A stretch of DNA of 64,000 bases from Castor canadensis (Eukaryota > Chordata > Mammalia > Rodentia > Castoridae). The stretch is from the NCBI RefSeq assembly GCF_047511655.1, contig NC_133394.1, positions 108,644,343 to 108,708,342 of the forward strand, read 5' to 3'. The notes under the pieces are model-generated. The model made no database searches. It was not told the origin of the DNA and saw only the letters and a program-made list of their open reading frames with translations. Made by a program: the position numbers and the translations under genes. Positions within the stretch are counted from its first letter, which is position 1. Every line of letters starts with the position of its first letter. Of this stretch, positions 24,696-36,004 are shown piece after piece.

Positions 24696-26339
24696 AGTAC
24701 GCATTAACATAAAAATACTAATGGATATTTTGGTATGAAATAAAGATTACAGTTAGATTTTATTTTAGTATTTTTATGAATCTTGGATACTGTAATTTTC
24801 ACTGAAAACTTGGAAAATATAAATAACTTAAAAATTATGCAAAATTGTATTAAACCATTTAAATGAATCAAAACACTTAAAGATTTTTAAAATTTTCAGA
24901 TATTTTTATAAACCTAGTTAATTAGACTCTGAAAATTTGGTCACCTCTTGAACACATTCAATTTAGTTCATATCTTCATTATTTTATGTTAGTTTCCTCT
25001 TTTTTTCCCCAACTAACATTTTCACTATCCATTTTACCAGTTGAAATATACAGGGATAATTGCTGCAGCCTACTGGACACTTAATTTTACTCTCCATATT
25101 ATATGTAACTTTATACATAATGTGGAACCTAATATGAATGGGTCTTTATATAAATTAACCACAAATAATGTTGACTGAATTGAGAAGAGTTGGTAAGCAA
25201 AATTGAAGTAACTGTGCAGCAATGTCTTAACAAGTGAAGGAAGTGGTAAAGACCGTAATAGGTTTACTATAACTCAATGTAGACAGCAAGATCTGTGATT
25301 GGATATATGCCTATCGTTATTACTTTCTGATGTATACTCTTTGAACATATCTTAAATAGACTAGTCATATGTACATATTAAATAGATAGGTAAGATTTTA
25401 ATGCTTAATAACGTCAAGTAATGTGACAAGCCCTCCTTGACAGGTCATAATAATCTTCTTTTTACTGTGTCCTGAAGTTATAAAGACATAGTATAATAGG
25501 GAACATGTGAAGAAAGTAGCTTTGCCCATCACTTTCCAAGAAAGAGGAATTTGTACATCTCAAAAATGCTAATAAATCCTCTCCAACTCCAGAATTTGTC
25601 CGCCTTTAATCTTGGAGTTTGGTGAGGGTTGAAAAGTTGTTCATCCCCTCACCACTTCACCAGCTTTGGTCTCCCATTGAGTCTAGTCTGGTTTTGTCAC
25701 TTTCAGATTTGAATCATTCATACTTTAGTCTTTAAAATTGATTTATGTTTCAGAAACATACATCAAGTTTCTGATTATATGAGGATTTCAATTGCCACAT
25801 TTAGAATGATATCAACACCCTTTCATTTTTTAAAACAATAGCATAAATTCTTCAGCATGTTTTAGATACCTGAAAAACTAAGTTGTTATCAGAAGGTTGT
25901 TTATGATAAGGAAATCAAGAACAAGAAAGGAGTTACTTTTCCAAATTGTTGCCCTTTACACATCGATGGCTTATTTTTTTAAAAATGCTGCATTAATAAT
26001 ATTGTTTCCAACACATTAGGTAATACTTTTTTTTGCTCAATGATAATTCTTGTGGCATACTGTTTTATCTACTTTTGTTTATCACATCTAAGTTCTGTGT
26101 TTGTCAATTCAGTACCATTCCTTCTTAAGGAGTTTGAAGTTTGGAGTTAATTTTTTTAGGTTATATACTGTCTTACTAAATAATTCATGGTTATACACAT
26201 GTATATACATACACACACACATGCACATTAATTCTTAATCCTAATCCTACCATTATTAACTTACCTCTAAATCACAGTGCTTTACAAAAGTTTAATTAAA
26301 TATGTCAAATAATAGTTATTTCTAAAATAATGACTGAAG
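24696..26339. other. AT-rich sequence, nothing recognised
   Basis: A (CA)n run lies at 26,207-26,220. No gene; no named repeat. Confidence 0.5.
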
Positions 26340-27125
26340 TCATATTTTCTTCATTCATTCATAAGTTGTTGGACATCAATGCTTGTGTCCATAGCTTGAA
26401 TATTGGATATTTTGAACAATGCTGCAACAAATATGGGTGTGAAAGTGTCTTTATTTTGTCCTGACTTACATTCCTTCAGACATATCCCTAGGATTGGCAT
26501 TGCTGGATCATATGGTAGTTCTGTCTTTAATTTTGTTTAAAGAGCCTCCATATATTTTTCATAGTGTTTGTACTAATTTATATTTCCACAAAACTTGTAT
26601 GAAAATTCCTTTCTCCCCACATCCTCACCTACATTTGTTGTTAATATACCACATCTGTATAGGAATAAAGCACAATAAAATGCACTGAAAACTGCTGAAC
26701 AATATGTGGTAGGGGAAAATGGATAGGGAAGAATAACAGACAGGATTAGACAGATATTGGTACAATATATTTACAGTTAAAATACAAAGGCAAAACCCCA
26801 CTGAACAATAAATAGACACTTAAACAATTAAGGACAGAAATGTAAAACAGGTCATGTTAACAGAAGGGTAAAGCAGGAGGGGGAGGATAAATGAAGAAGA
26901 AAAAGGTGGATGAATACTGCTGGGTTAGTGTTTACACATGTATGAATATGGAACATTGAAACCTGTCAAAGTCATTCTAAGAAGGGGATTAGGGTATGAG
27001 GGAGAATAATGAAGGGTATGAGTAAAACTGGGGAATAATATATGCATATGTGAAAATGTCACACGAAAACCTGCTGTATAGCTATCATATATTAATAAAA
27101 ATATATAAAAATAAAATTTAAAAGT
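26340..27125. mobile_element. Old L1 3' end with a twin-priming inversion
   Basis: From 26,340 to about 26,640 the plus strand carries the reverse complement of the ORF2 C-terminus (compare 23,780-24,060). From about 26,640 to 27,125 the 3' UTR follows in plus orientation, with aacaggtcatgttaacag at 26,848-26,865 and an A-rich end (27,090-27,120). The inverted part is upstream of the sense part in the L1 map, which is the signature of twin priming. The 3' UTR matches, on the other strand, 58,536-58,850. Confidence 0.75.
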
Positions 27126-29071
27126 TATTAAGTGGTAAAAATATATCAGAAATATAAAAAACATCTTTTCTAAGCTTCTTCTTTTATTGTAGGATTGTAG
27201 ACAATAAAATAGTGTCTATTGAGTTCTAGACACTAATAAAAGCTTAAAACATGAAAAAATTCAGATAAGCAGTGGAAATATTATTTATATTTAATCCTGT
27301 TTAATTTCAAGGCTTATGCAATTCCAGTTTACCACACAGCATGTTTGAAATGGTTCCTTTAACCATGTACAATAACACAAAATTTATGAAGAAAACCTTA
27401 AGTTTTTATAAAATATATATAATGTATATATATATTCTTATAACCTCTAAATTTTTAAATATAAATGCAAGCATGCATGTAATGAAGACACAAGTGTAGC
27501 TAAGGTGCAGTGTTCTTGATATTCAAGTGTTTTCAGTATTACATACTGACATTCTTAGTAGTGTTCAAGGAGGGAAAAATGGACATATCCACAATCTCCT
27601 CCTGACTATTAAGGGTAGGGCGTGTGCTGTGCTTTAGTGTTGAAGGGCCTTTTACTTCTATTTTCATTCAATGCTGAGGTCAAAGTCACTCAGGGGCTGA
27701 TAGCTACAGGCAGAACCCCCCTGCCCCATTGGGCTCAGATGACAATATTAGTGATGTTATAGGCAACAAGTAGATGTGTTGAAAACAAAGATGCATGTGA
27801 GTAAATATAAGGACAACTGAACTCTGTACAAAGTCAAGAGGTAAAAGATTAAGAGTTCATAAACCAGAGACCTCAGCAAACCAAACATGCTGCTATGGAC
27901 ACAAATGTCATGAGTGAGTGACTTGAACCAGTGTGGAAGGAGCAAAATTCCTGGAGCGAATCCAAAAGACTTCGTGCTGCCATCATTAATGATTCTCATC
28001 TAAGTCTCTGAGTCATATGTCTCTGAGGAGGAGAAAACAGGATTTGGAATAGTGGAAATTTACCCAAAAGTATATTTAAAATACAATAGAAAAGTATCTT
28101 GGTCCTGAAGAGATTAATGTTTGTTTTTTGGAAAGTTTGATTTTCTATGTTATGCAACAGGGGAAGAAGGTGTCATCTGTGATCAAAAAATGTAAAAAGC
28201 TATTTTCTTAGTTGATTTAAATGGAGCATGTAACTGAGAATGTATACTGTATTCATACCAGAAAAAATATTTAAAATAATACTTCTATTTCATTCTAACC
28301 TGAAAGTACAAGTGAAGGATAAATATTTGCTGATAAGAAGGTTAAGTGAAGGAAAGTAAACTTTTTTAGCACAGACTTTTACCGAATGCTTTACAGGTCG
28401 CTTTTACATGTGTTGTGTATACGTCCATGTATCTTTCATAAGTATCAAAATCCTTTAAACATTTTTTTCTTTCAAGTTTTATGTTCAAGAAAATCATGCT
28501 AGGATTTTTGAAAACCCAAACATACTAAGCTTCAGAAAGGTTAAGTAATTTAGTCACATTTTGATAATATTATCTGTGAGTATAACTCACATACACACAC
28601 ATGCATATACCCAAAAAATCTTTTATAAACATTGCTGTTTGTTCTTTTTTTGTTAAGCTTTTCTATGGATAATGCATACATTTTTATCTATAGCAGGACC
28701 CTTATTTACTTAGGGCACATTTAAAGAATAGGAAGAAATAGAAGAATATGATTCCAGAAAGATTGTCATCACATTACTTATACAGCATTTAGATTATTTC
28801 TCCTTAATGGGTTCCAAAAAATGGAAAGAGTGGGTTGAAGGGTACAAATACATTTGCCTCTTCTACTGTTATTCCTTCATGAAGATAATAATTTACATAT
28901 ATTTTCACTGACATTGGTTACTTGAATTTGTCAAAAGTGCTTAATTTAATAGGCTAAGAAATATCTTATCTCAGTTGATTTAAATTTATTAATTTACATT
29001 TTTTCTTATTTGTCCTTTCTGATGGAACTAATTTTTTAAAAAAGTATTCAAATTGTTTGCGTGAAAAAAAC
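27126..29071. other. No gene recognised; one GC-richer patch
   Basis: Mostly AT-rich. At 27,590-28,030 there is a more complex, GC-richer patch (for example tgccccattgggctcagatg) that I cannot assign to a repeat. No splice-bounded open frame was found in it. Confidence 0.5.
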
Positions 29072-29378
29072 TGAGAATAATGCCTTGCACTAAGACTCTG
29101 GTTACTTGGGAAGATGAGCACAGTAGGATCATGGTTGGAGGTCGGCCCTGGCAAAAAGTTTAAGAGATTCTATCTCAACCCACAGCTGGGATGGAGGTAT
29201 ACATCTATCACCCCACTTACAGTGGGAAGCATAAGTAGGAGGATCTTTGTTGTCCAAGCTGGTCAGGGCAAAATGCAAGAAACAGTCTGACAAATAAAAA
29301 ACCAAAAGGTCTGGAGGCAGGGATCAAGTTGGAGAGCGTGAAGCCCAGATTTCAAACCCCAGAAGCACAAAAAAATAT
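29072..29378 (+). repeat. Multi-part SINE composite (two B1-like halves and an ID-like end)
   Basis: 7SL-like phrases occur twice (ggttacttgggaagatgagc, then ggaagcataagtaggaggatc) with a clear internal A-tail-like break (gattctatctcaaccc). The end, ttcaaaccccagaagcac, is the B-box side of the ID-like unit. Heavily diverged. Confidence 0.6.
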
Positions 29379-29640
29379 ACATAGATACCAAGTATCACAT
29401 TTTTTTATGTTTGTAACATATCTATTTTTTATATTTAAAATATTTAATTAGTTACTATAGGGTAAATTACCTATGTATGTATAATTATAAATATTTTCTA
29501 TGTGATTGAAATAATTTTTTATTTAAAACTATTATCAATCTACATAATTAGGCAACACTCACTTTTGTTTTCTAATTATTTTGTCTTATTCTTTAGATTA
29601 AATATATTGATAAAAGCCCACACATTGTAAGTGCACATAC

Positions 29641-30001
29641 TGTTAGATCCCTGGCACTCTTGGGGCAGGCAGAAGGACCCAAGGCTACACCTTAAAACCA
29701 GATCCCCTGATTTATGACCACTTGTTTCTCCCTGCCTGATTGTATCTCAGCTTGCAAAACAACTCAGGAACTTCCAGTTACTCAACTAACCAAGCACGTC
29801 AACCTGTTCCATCTGGTGATGGCAGATAATCAGAGACCAGAGACTCTCTCCCTCCCCCATGGCTTAGCCCCTCCTATAAAGCCCACTACCCAATTCAGCC
29901 AAGCCACCTCACTCTGAACCCGAGAGTGATGGCCCTGTGGTCTGGACCAATAAATCTTTCTTTCCACATGTGACATGGTCTTAATTTGGCAGTACCTTAC
30001 A
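29641..30001 (+). repeat. 5' LTR of the provirus
   Basis: Begins TGTTAG and ends TTACA. It has a TATAAA box at 29,875-29,880 and an AATAAA polyadenylation signal at 29,949-29,954, so U3 is about 260 bp and R/U5 about 100 bp. It is paired with a 94%-identical copy at 35,643-36,004. Confidence 0.95.
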
Positions 30002-30003
30002 TC

Positions 30004-30021
30004 TGGTGCTGAAACCCAGGA
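30004..30021 (+). promoter_or_regulatory. Primer-binding site, tRNA-Phe type
   Basis: Two bases after the LTR, TGGTGCTGAAACCCAGGA matches the complement of the 3' end of tRNA-Phe (as recalled) at 16 of 18 positions. Both mismatches fall at CpG sites and look like methyl-cytosine decay to TG or CA. It marks where minus-strand DNA synthesis was primed. Confidence 0.8.
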
Positions 30022-30692
30022 GAGATTAATAGGATGTTTTGACCTGGGGCTGCTCCCTTGGCCTTTGTGTCCTGCCCTCTCCTGAACCCAGACTACTGAA
30101 TTGACCCCATGTGCCTCTGGACTGTGAAACTCGGATCTTACTGCCTTGCCGGCTTTTCCATCCATCATTAGCCTCTCTCTTCCATTGCTCTCCACCTGAC
30201 CTACTCCTTAGACTCGGTAAGTGTCACCCTCCCTCGGGGCTGCCTGTTCCCTCTCTCTCTCTGGTCTCAGAAGTCGCAGGTGCCACACCAGGCACATCTC
30301 CTACCCCCATTTGGGGCACCCACTGCTTAGTATAGGGACACCTGGCTAACCAGTTGGGCGTTCTCTATGAATGGCAACTGAGGCCAGGGAAGCCTGCCCT
30401 TGGTAACCCATTTGGGTAATACTTACACTTCCCCCTCCTCTCTCTCTCTCTCCCACTCTCCCTCTCTGTTTTCCTTTCCTCTGCCCAAGGTGAGATCTCG
30501 ACAGCCCCTCCAGCTTACTATGACCAAATGGCAACCGGACAATTCTGTTCTCCTTGCCTAAGTCACGTAAGGGAGGCTAGATCTTGACCTAGATCTATAT
30601 TGGCCTGAAGAGTAAACTCACCAAGGCACCTACCTAGCTCTCTCTCACACTCTCCCCACCCCCCTCTCTCTCTCTCTCTCTCCTTCTACATT
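30022..30692 (+). other. Proviral leader with CT-repeats
   Basis: Non-coding leader between primer-binding site and gag start. It contains (CT)n runs at about 30,428-30,460 and 30,660-30,683. A packaging signal is expected here but no structure can be shown by eye. Confidence 0.6.
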
Positions 30693-31870
30693 ATGGGGAC
30701 CTCCTACTCTACATTAGATGCATCCACTGGGATGCCTTCTCTGCACCCTCCCACTTGGTAACCTAAGAGACTGATTTATTACTGCAACACCATTTGGCCT
30801 CAGTACAAGTGAGACAATCATTCACAATGGCCTGAAAATGGTACTTCTGATTTTCACGTACTTCTAGGTCTTGACAATTTCTGCCACCGCAATGGCAAGT
30901 GATACAATTCCATTTGTCCAAGCTTTCATTTCTCTCTGCTTTCAACCCTCCCAACTACAATCTTGTAACACTGTTCAAATCCTCCTTGCCAACAACAAAC
31001 CCCCTCTCAAAGTCTATGTCTCTCTCTCCCACTGAGCTCTCATACTTGTGACCTCATGGGCTCGGTCTGCCTACCTCCCAACTCTTCTTGCTAGCCCTCT
31101 AAATCAATCTCTTCTCCCACCTTGTCCTCCCATGTCTCACACCCCCTTCTTCCACCCCTGCTGGCTTTCCCAAATATCTGCCACCCTATTCTCCTTCTAT
31201 AGTAGTCACTATTGACCCTGAGCAATTGGTTCCTCAGAGACCAACACTGCCAGCTTTGCCCTCAGCCCCTGCTACACCCTCAGCCTTCTCCTCCCCACCT
31301 GCATGCCATACCCACTCCCATACCTCCTCCAAAGCATGCTTAGACCACCTGTACCACTCCAGGAGGTGGCAGGAGCTGATGACATTATCACAGTCCATGT
31401 GCCCTTTTTCATGACTAATTTCTCTCTCAAATTGAAAAGATACTTGGCTCCTTCTCTAATGAATCAGTCTACTATATTAAAAAATTTAAATACCTAACTG
31501 AATTATTCTCAACTGACATTTTATTTCCCAATCCTTCCCTGATATTTGAAGAAAACTTAAACAGTCAGACGGTGGCTCTCAAAATCCCCAGGGAGATCTT
31601 GTGAAAATGGCATTTAAGGTATTTAATAACCGAGATGAGGTTGGAGACCAGTGAAAGGCCCAGCTCTTGGTGGCTGCCCTGAGGCTACCTCCTCCAACTT
31701 TGAGATGGGCCAGACAACAATGCACTCTTCCAGGCCCTGCTTCAAGTGCAACCAGACGGGACACTGGACAAAACATTGCCCTTCACCTCACCTGCTGCCA
31801 GGACCCTGTCCACGATGTGGCCAGAATGGACCCTGAAAGGATGACTGCCCCTTTTTGTCTCTGCAAGGTA
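30693..31870 (+). pseudogene. Proviral gag remnant
   Basis: The ATG at 30,693 is followed by Gly and Ser-rich residues (MGTSYSTL), consistent with a myristoylated matrix protein. Matrix-like text follows in several frames with stops. A proline-rich region lies near 31,080-31,320. Near the 3' end a retroviral zinc knuckle of C-X2-C-X4-H-X4-C form is intact (CFKCNQTGHWTKHC, about 31,738-31,779). A second knuckle starts CPRCGQNG (about 31,807-31,830) but loses its frame. Gag would form the virion core and bind genomic RNA. Multiple stops in the matrix and capsid regions exclude function. Confidence 0.8.
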
Positions 31871-31984
31871 GTTCAGTCTCCCACTCCCACTCTCAACAGA
31901 GTAAAGGCCTCACAGACCTCTTGGGCCTGGCGGCAGAAGATTGATGTGGCCCTGGGAACTTGTGCCCCTTCAAGATAAGCTCGG

Positions 31985-32112
31985 AGGAGCCCAGGATAAC
32001 TGTCCAAGTAGCAAGTAGGCCTCAAACACCTACTTGGTGCTACCTGACTTCTCAGGTAAGCTTTATCCTTCACAGATCTTCATGGTGGGGGTGGACGGTC
32101 TCATCCACCAGA
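31985..32112 (+). pseudogene. Proviral protease remnant
   Basis: A short stretch with retroviral protease similarity: around 32,040-32,060 lies the position of the active-site triad, disrupted by a frameshift, followed in another frame by a hydrophobic MVGVDG-like stretch (about 32,080-32,098). The aspartic protease would have cleaved the polyproteins. Less than half of the domain is recognisable and the sequence after 32,112 is unrelated. Confidence 0.55.
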
Positions 32113-32640
32113 CAAAAAGAAAAGACAGTTTTATTTAAAATTAAAGTTCTTCTGGCAGTTAATTTTGAAGTTCAAGTTGCAAAGTAAACTACTGAAAAGG
32201 ATATACATAGATAAACATCAATGTGTGATAAAGTTAAATATAACTATAATCTAAGAGCTGCCTAAAAAGATTTTTAAGGTCATGTCAAACTAAAATCAAA
32301 TTCTCTATATCTATAAAATAACGAAGTTATCTCTCTATGACTATAAAATAACAACATTATCTTAATATTGTTCTGCTCTGAGTAACATCTACAAAAAACT
32401 ATTATAGGGAAACATTTTATCAAAAAAAAAATTATTTGTGTTTTCTGTTAACTTTGTCAAGCTTTAAGTACTACTAAATCAGAGTTCATTTACATATTTG
32501 CTTAGGTCTCTTAAATGACCATCTTGTAACTGTGTTCTGTGTCTATATTTTATCTAAATATGATACAAAAGAGTGTCAGTTTATATAAAATAATGAGCTA
32601 AAGCTCTTTTTTATCCAAAATTGCTACATTTAACCTGCAT
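32113..32640 (+). other. AT-rich block of non-retroviral appearance inside the provirus
   Basis: About 530 bases that are far more AT-rich than the CT-rich provirus on either side and show no pol-like frame. They contain a near-duplicate of about 33 bp (CTATAAAATAAC at 32,312-32,323 and again at 32,342-32,353). They replace the end of protease and the start of reverse transcriptase. Origin unknown: an insertion, a filler at a deletion, or a degenerate segment of the virus. Confidence 0.55.
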
Positions 32641-32970
32641 TCTGACAGTCAGCCTCTATTTGCCTTTAAAGGTCCCACAAATGCTTCATGGCAACTAATC
32701 TGGTCAATTTTGCCACAAGAGTTTAAAGACAGCCTTCATCTTTGTGAACAAGCCCCAACCAGAGACTTATTAGGTTGGCACTACTTATTAGGTTGGTCAC
32801 TCTTCTTCATGATGTACTTCTGTGCAGAACCACAGAGCCCCTATCTGCAGGACAACTGAGTCTCTTTTAAAACTTTCTGGCCTCCAGGGATACAAAGTCT
32901 CTAAGGAGAAGGCTCAATTCTGTTTCCCTCAGGTCACCTACCTGGGTGTGATCTTAAAGGGACAGGCTCC
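32641..32970 (+). pseudogene. Proviral reverse transcriptase fragment
   Basis: Frames in this span carry a palm-domain stretch (QPLFAFKGPTNASWQLIWS, about 32,655-32,715), followed by the region where the catalytic motif should be (about 32,800-32,825), which is frameshifted, and then by GYKVSKEKAQFCFPQVTYLG (about 32,889-32,948). Only about 110 of several hundred codons remain; RNase H and the integrase core are deleted between this fragment and the next. The fragment has in-frame stops. Confidence 0.75.
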
Positions 32971-32984
32971 CTAAAGCCCTTCCT

Positions 32985-33330
32985 TCTTAAGCCCTTTAAA
33001 ACAATGTATGGCAACCCATTTCTCTTAGAAAACTTGCTTTCAACAGACTCTGCTCCTCTGGCTGACTACCTACCTTATCTTAACCTCCTCCATGAACTTC
33101 TCAGACAGCAGGCAGACCAGATCCTGCCTCACCCCACAGAGGGCCCCATAACAATTTCAATTAAACCAGGTGATCTTGTTCTCAAGGATCTTTGACCCTC
33201 TCCATTGCTACCTCAGTGGACCATATTTAATCTGGTCATCCTCACAACTCCCACCACTGTAAAGTTCAACAGGATCCCCCAGTGACAACACCTGTCAAGG
33301 ATAAAACACTGCCCACCAACTTCAGACTCT
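32985..33330 (+). pseudogene. Proviral integrase C-terminal fragment
   Basis: Reads FKTMYGNPFLLEN at 32,995, then a helical stretch, LADYLPYLNLLHELLRQQAD, and then IKPGDLVLKDL before a stop at 33,194. Later text contains TTPTTVKFNRIP and an LSRIK-like end. This order matches the C-terminus of gammaretroviral integrases, which bind DNA after the catalytic core. The core itself is absent. Confidence 0.75.
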
Positions 33331-33345
33331 TCCACTACAAAAAGG

Positions 33346-35340
33346 ATGAGTACTCTTGCATACCGCTGGGCCCCATATGGCTACTCCTCTCCTGCAAACT
33401 CATTCCCTCTTCCACTCCTGCATAAGCTCTTATTCCTCATCTGGCTCTTGAACTGCTTTCCCTTTGCAACCCAAGAATCCTCCTCCTATGGCCCATGCAC
33501 TCACATTGCAAGGACAGGATGTATGGTTACTAAGACTTTACTATTCCTGTGCAGGCTCTGTTACCGGGTCATGCACTCACAATCACACTATCCATCAAGT
33601 GTGCTCCCATGATAATCAATTTACCTGCTTCAACCCCACTTATAGCCCTGTGGATCAATGGTTAGAACTCAGGAGTGGCCACCTCACTGGCAACGTTGTT
33701 ATTCAAACCCAGGTGTTCGATTCTGAAAAACCACAGTCATTATTGTTTGATGCATGTGCGGCCATAGACAAACTATGTGGAGGTACAGGCTGTGGTTGTG
33801 GAGGCCTGGTTGGGAAAGGACCTATATATCAAATGAAAAATATGTGGCTGGGGAGACAACTACCGGCTGTATAATAATGAGGGTTATCATTTTTGACCTT
33901 ATTGGCATTGTGTTTCATGGGCCACATGGCATGGGGCTATACACTTAGCCCTCCTTCAAAAGGGCACTACTACCCCTAACTGCAGTCAAGGCACCTGTAA
34001 CCCTGTAAATTTCACTGTACTTAAGCCATCTGATTGAACACAGGAACAGATAATTAGCATAAGGATAGATGACCAAGGCTTTGACCCCAAGACTCTGTTA
34101 CACCTTAAGTTAACAACTGTTACCCATGAGAGTTCCCCATATTAGGTCTTTCACTCCTTTTATGAGGAAATGCCAAATAAATTCCCCATTTCTGTTATAA
34201 CTAAAAACTTGTTCCTCACATTCCCAAATCCATAGCCCAGGCATTAAATGTCACTTTGTGTTATGTGTGCTGGGGAATCAACATTGGAGACCACTGGCCC
34301 TGGGAAGCAAGGGAGTTAGACCGATGAGTGCCTTTCAATGAAAGTGCCTTCCCACGACACAGGACAGGTGTCTGGCTCCTTAAAACTTTCACTATTGGGA
34401 ATTACTATATCTCCTGCCATGGAAAACAATTCTCCACCCTAGTGGAAGACCTAACTTGTCTAGGACAGAAGTTTTACAATGACAAAGCCCAGAAGACTCA
34501 GTGGTGGGGTACCCAAAATAATACAGAACCCCAGCCTCACCCACTGGCCAACTTTTCTAATCTCAAAATAGCATGGGATGATCTTACTTCATATATAAAC
34601 TGGTAGGCTCCCAGGGGCTGCATTGGATCCATGGTAGACAAACCTATACAGTGTTGTCTAGAAACTGATTTGGGTCTTGCGTGCTGGGCTCCATCAGACT
34701 ATTTTTCTTCTTGCTTCCCCTCGAACAAGGTGAAAACCTGGGAGTTCCCATATATGAACAAAGATTAAATAGAAAAAAATGGGGAACCTTACAAATAGGC
34801 ACTTGGAAGGATGATGAATGGCCCACTGAGTGAATCATCCAGTACTATGGCCCTGCCACTTGGGCAGAAGATGGGTCTTGGGGCTACCACACCCCTATAT
34901 ATATGCTCAACCACATCATCAGGCTGCAGGCGGTTGTTGAAATTATTACTAATGAGACTGCAAGAGCCCTCAATTTGCTGGCAAAACAAGGCACTAAGAT
35001 GTGCAATGCAATCTACCAAAACTGCTTGGCTTTGGACTATTTGCTAGCCTCTGAGGAAGGAGTTTGAGGAAAATTTAACCTGAGCAACTGCTGCCTGCAG
35101 ATTGATGATGCAGGAAAAGCCATAAAGGAGATCACTGAGGGAATGACAAAGCTTGCCCATGTCCCTGTCCAGACTTGGAAAAGCTGGGATCCTAATAGCT
35201 TGTTTGGAGGATGGTTTTCTGCCATAGGTGGATTTAAAACACTGGTGGGGGCAGTGGGCCTAATTCTGGGAGCATGCATAATATTTCCGTGCTTCCTTCC
35301 CTTGGTTATATGATCTATTAGGTCTAATATAGAAAGAAAA
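33346..35340 (+). pseudogene. Proviral env remnant (surface and transmembrane subunits)
   Basis: An ATG at 33,346 opens a leader-like stretch with a hydrophobic LLHKLLFLIWLLNCF core. Cysteine-rich surface-subunit text follows in shifting frames, including a 92-codon block at 34,328-34,606. The transmembrane subunit is better kept: LDYLLAS at about 35,034, a Cys-Cys pair at 35,089-35,094, and a membrane-span-like [18 protein letters not shown] near 35,257-35,310. A TGA stop sits at 35,065-35,067, eight codons before the Cys-Cys pair, near where the first cysteine of a covalent SU-TM motif would be expected. Several further stops lie upstream. No product can be made from it. Confidence 0.8.
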
Positions 35341-35628
35341 ACAGCTGCACATGTAATGATGCTATGGAAATACAAACCCTTAAACCAGGAAAATGCTCTT
35401 TAACCCTAGATGCCACCAGGATCATTCAGGGAACTCAGCAGACAGACTTCCCACCAGATGCTACTACAACCTTCTCCCAAAAACTGGCCTTGTCTGCAAA
35501 TGAAGCCTGGGACAAACCATCAGCCTCCACTCCTGGGGACCACACAAATTTCCAAATTCCAGCCAAACCCCTTTTAACGATGCCCCGACTCAGCACAAAG
35601 CAGCTAGATATTGGCACCCACAATACCA

Positions 35629-35642
35629 ACAAAAGGCTGGAA
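35629..35642 (+). promoter_or_regulatory. Degenerate polypurine tract
   Basis: The sequence immediately before the 3' LTR (AAAAGGCTGGAA then TG) is purine-rich with two pyrimidines. Its position fits the plus-strand primer of reverse transcription. Confidence 0.6.
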
Positions 35643-36004
35643 TGTTAGGTCTCTGGCATTCTTGGGGCAGGCGGAAGGACCTGAGGCTACACATTAAAAC
35701 CAGACTCCCTGATTTATGACCACTTGTTTCTCCCTGCCTGAATGTTTCTCAGCTTGCAAAACAACTCAGGAACTTTCAGTTACTCAACTAACCAAGCACG
35801 TCAACCTGTTCCATCTGGTGATGGCAGATAATCAGAGACCAGAGACTCTCTCCCTCCCCCATGGCTTGACCCCTCCTATAAAGCCCACTACCCAATTCAG
35901 CCAAGCCACCTCACTCTGAACCCGAGAGTGATGGCTCTATGGTCTGGACCAATAAATCTTTCCTTTCCACACGTGGTGTGGTCTTAATTTGGCAGTACCA
36001 TACA
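35643..36004 (+). repeat. 3' LTR of the provirus
   Basis: Aligned end to end with the 5' LTR; TATAAA at 35,877-35,882 and AATAAA at 35,951-35,956. It ends CATACA, followed by the target-site duplication CATAC. Confidence 0.95.

Noticed and set aside
29830-30335. Frames in the 5' LTR and proviral leader
   Set aside because: Positions overlap LTR U3/R/U5, the primer site and CT-rich leader; no similarity to accessory viral proteins that I can see.
33346-35340. Env as a captured host gene (syncytin-like)
   Set aside because: Multiple frameshifts and stops throughout; no continuous reading frame.
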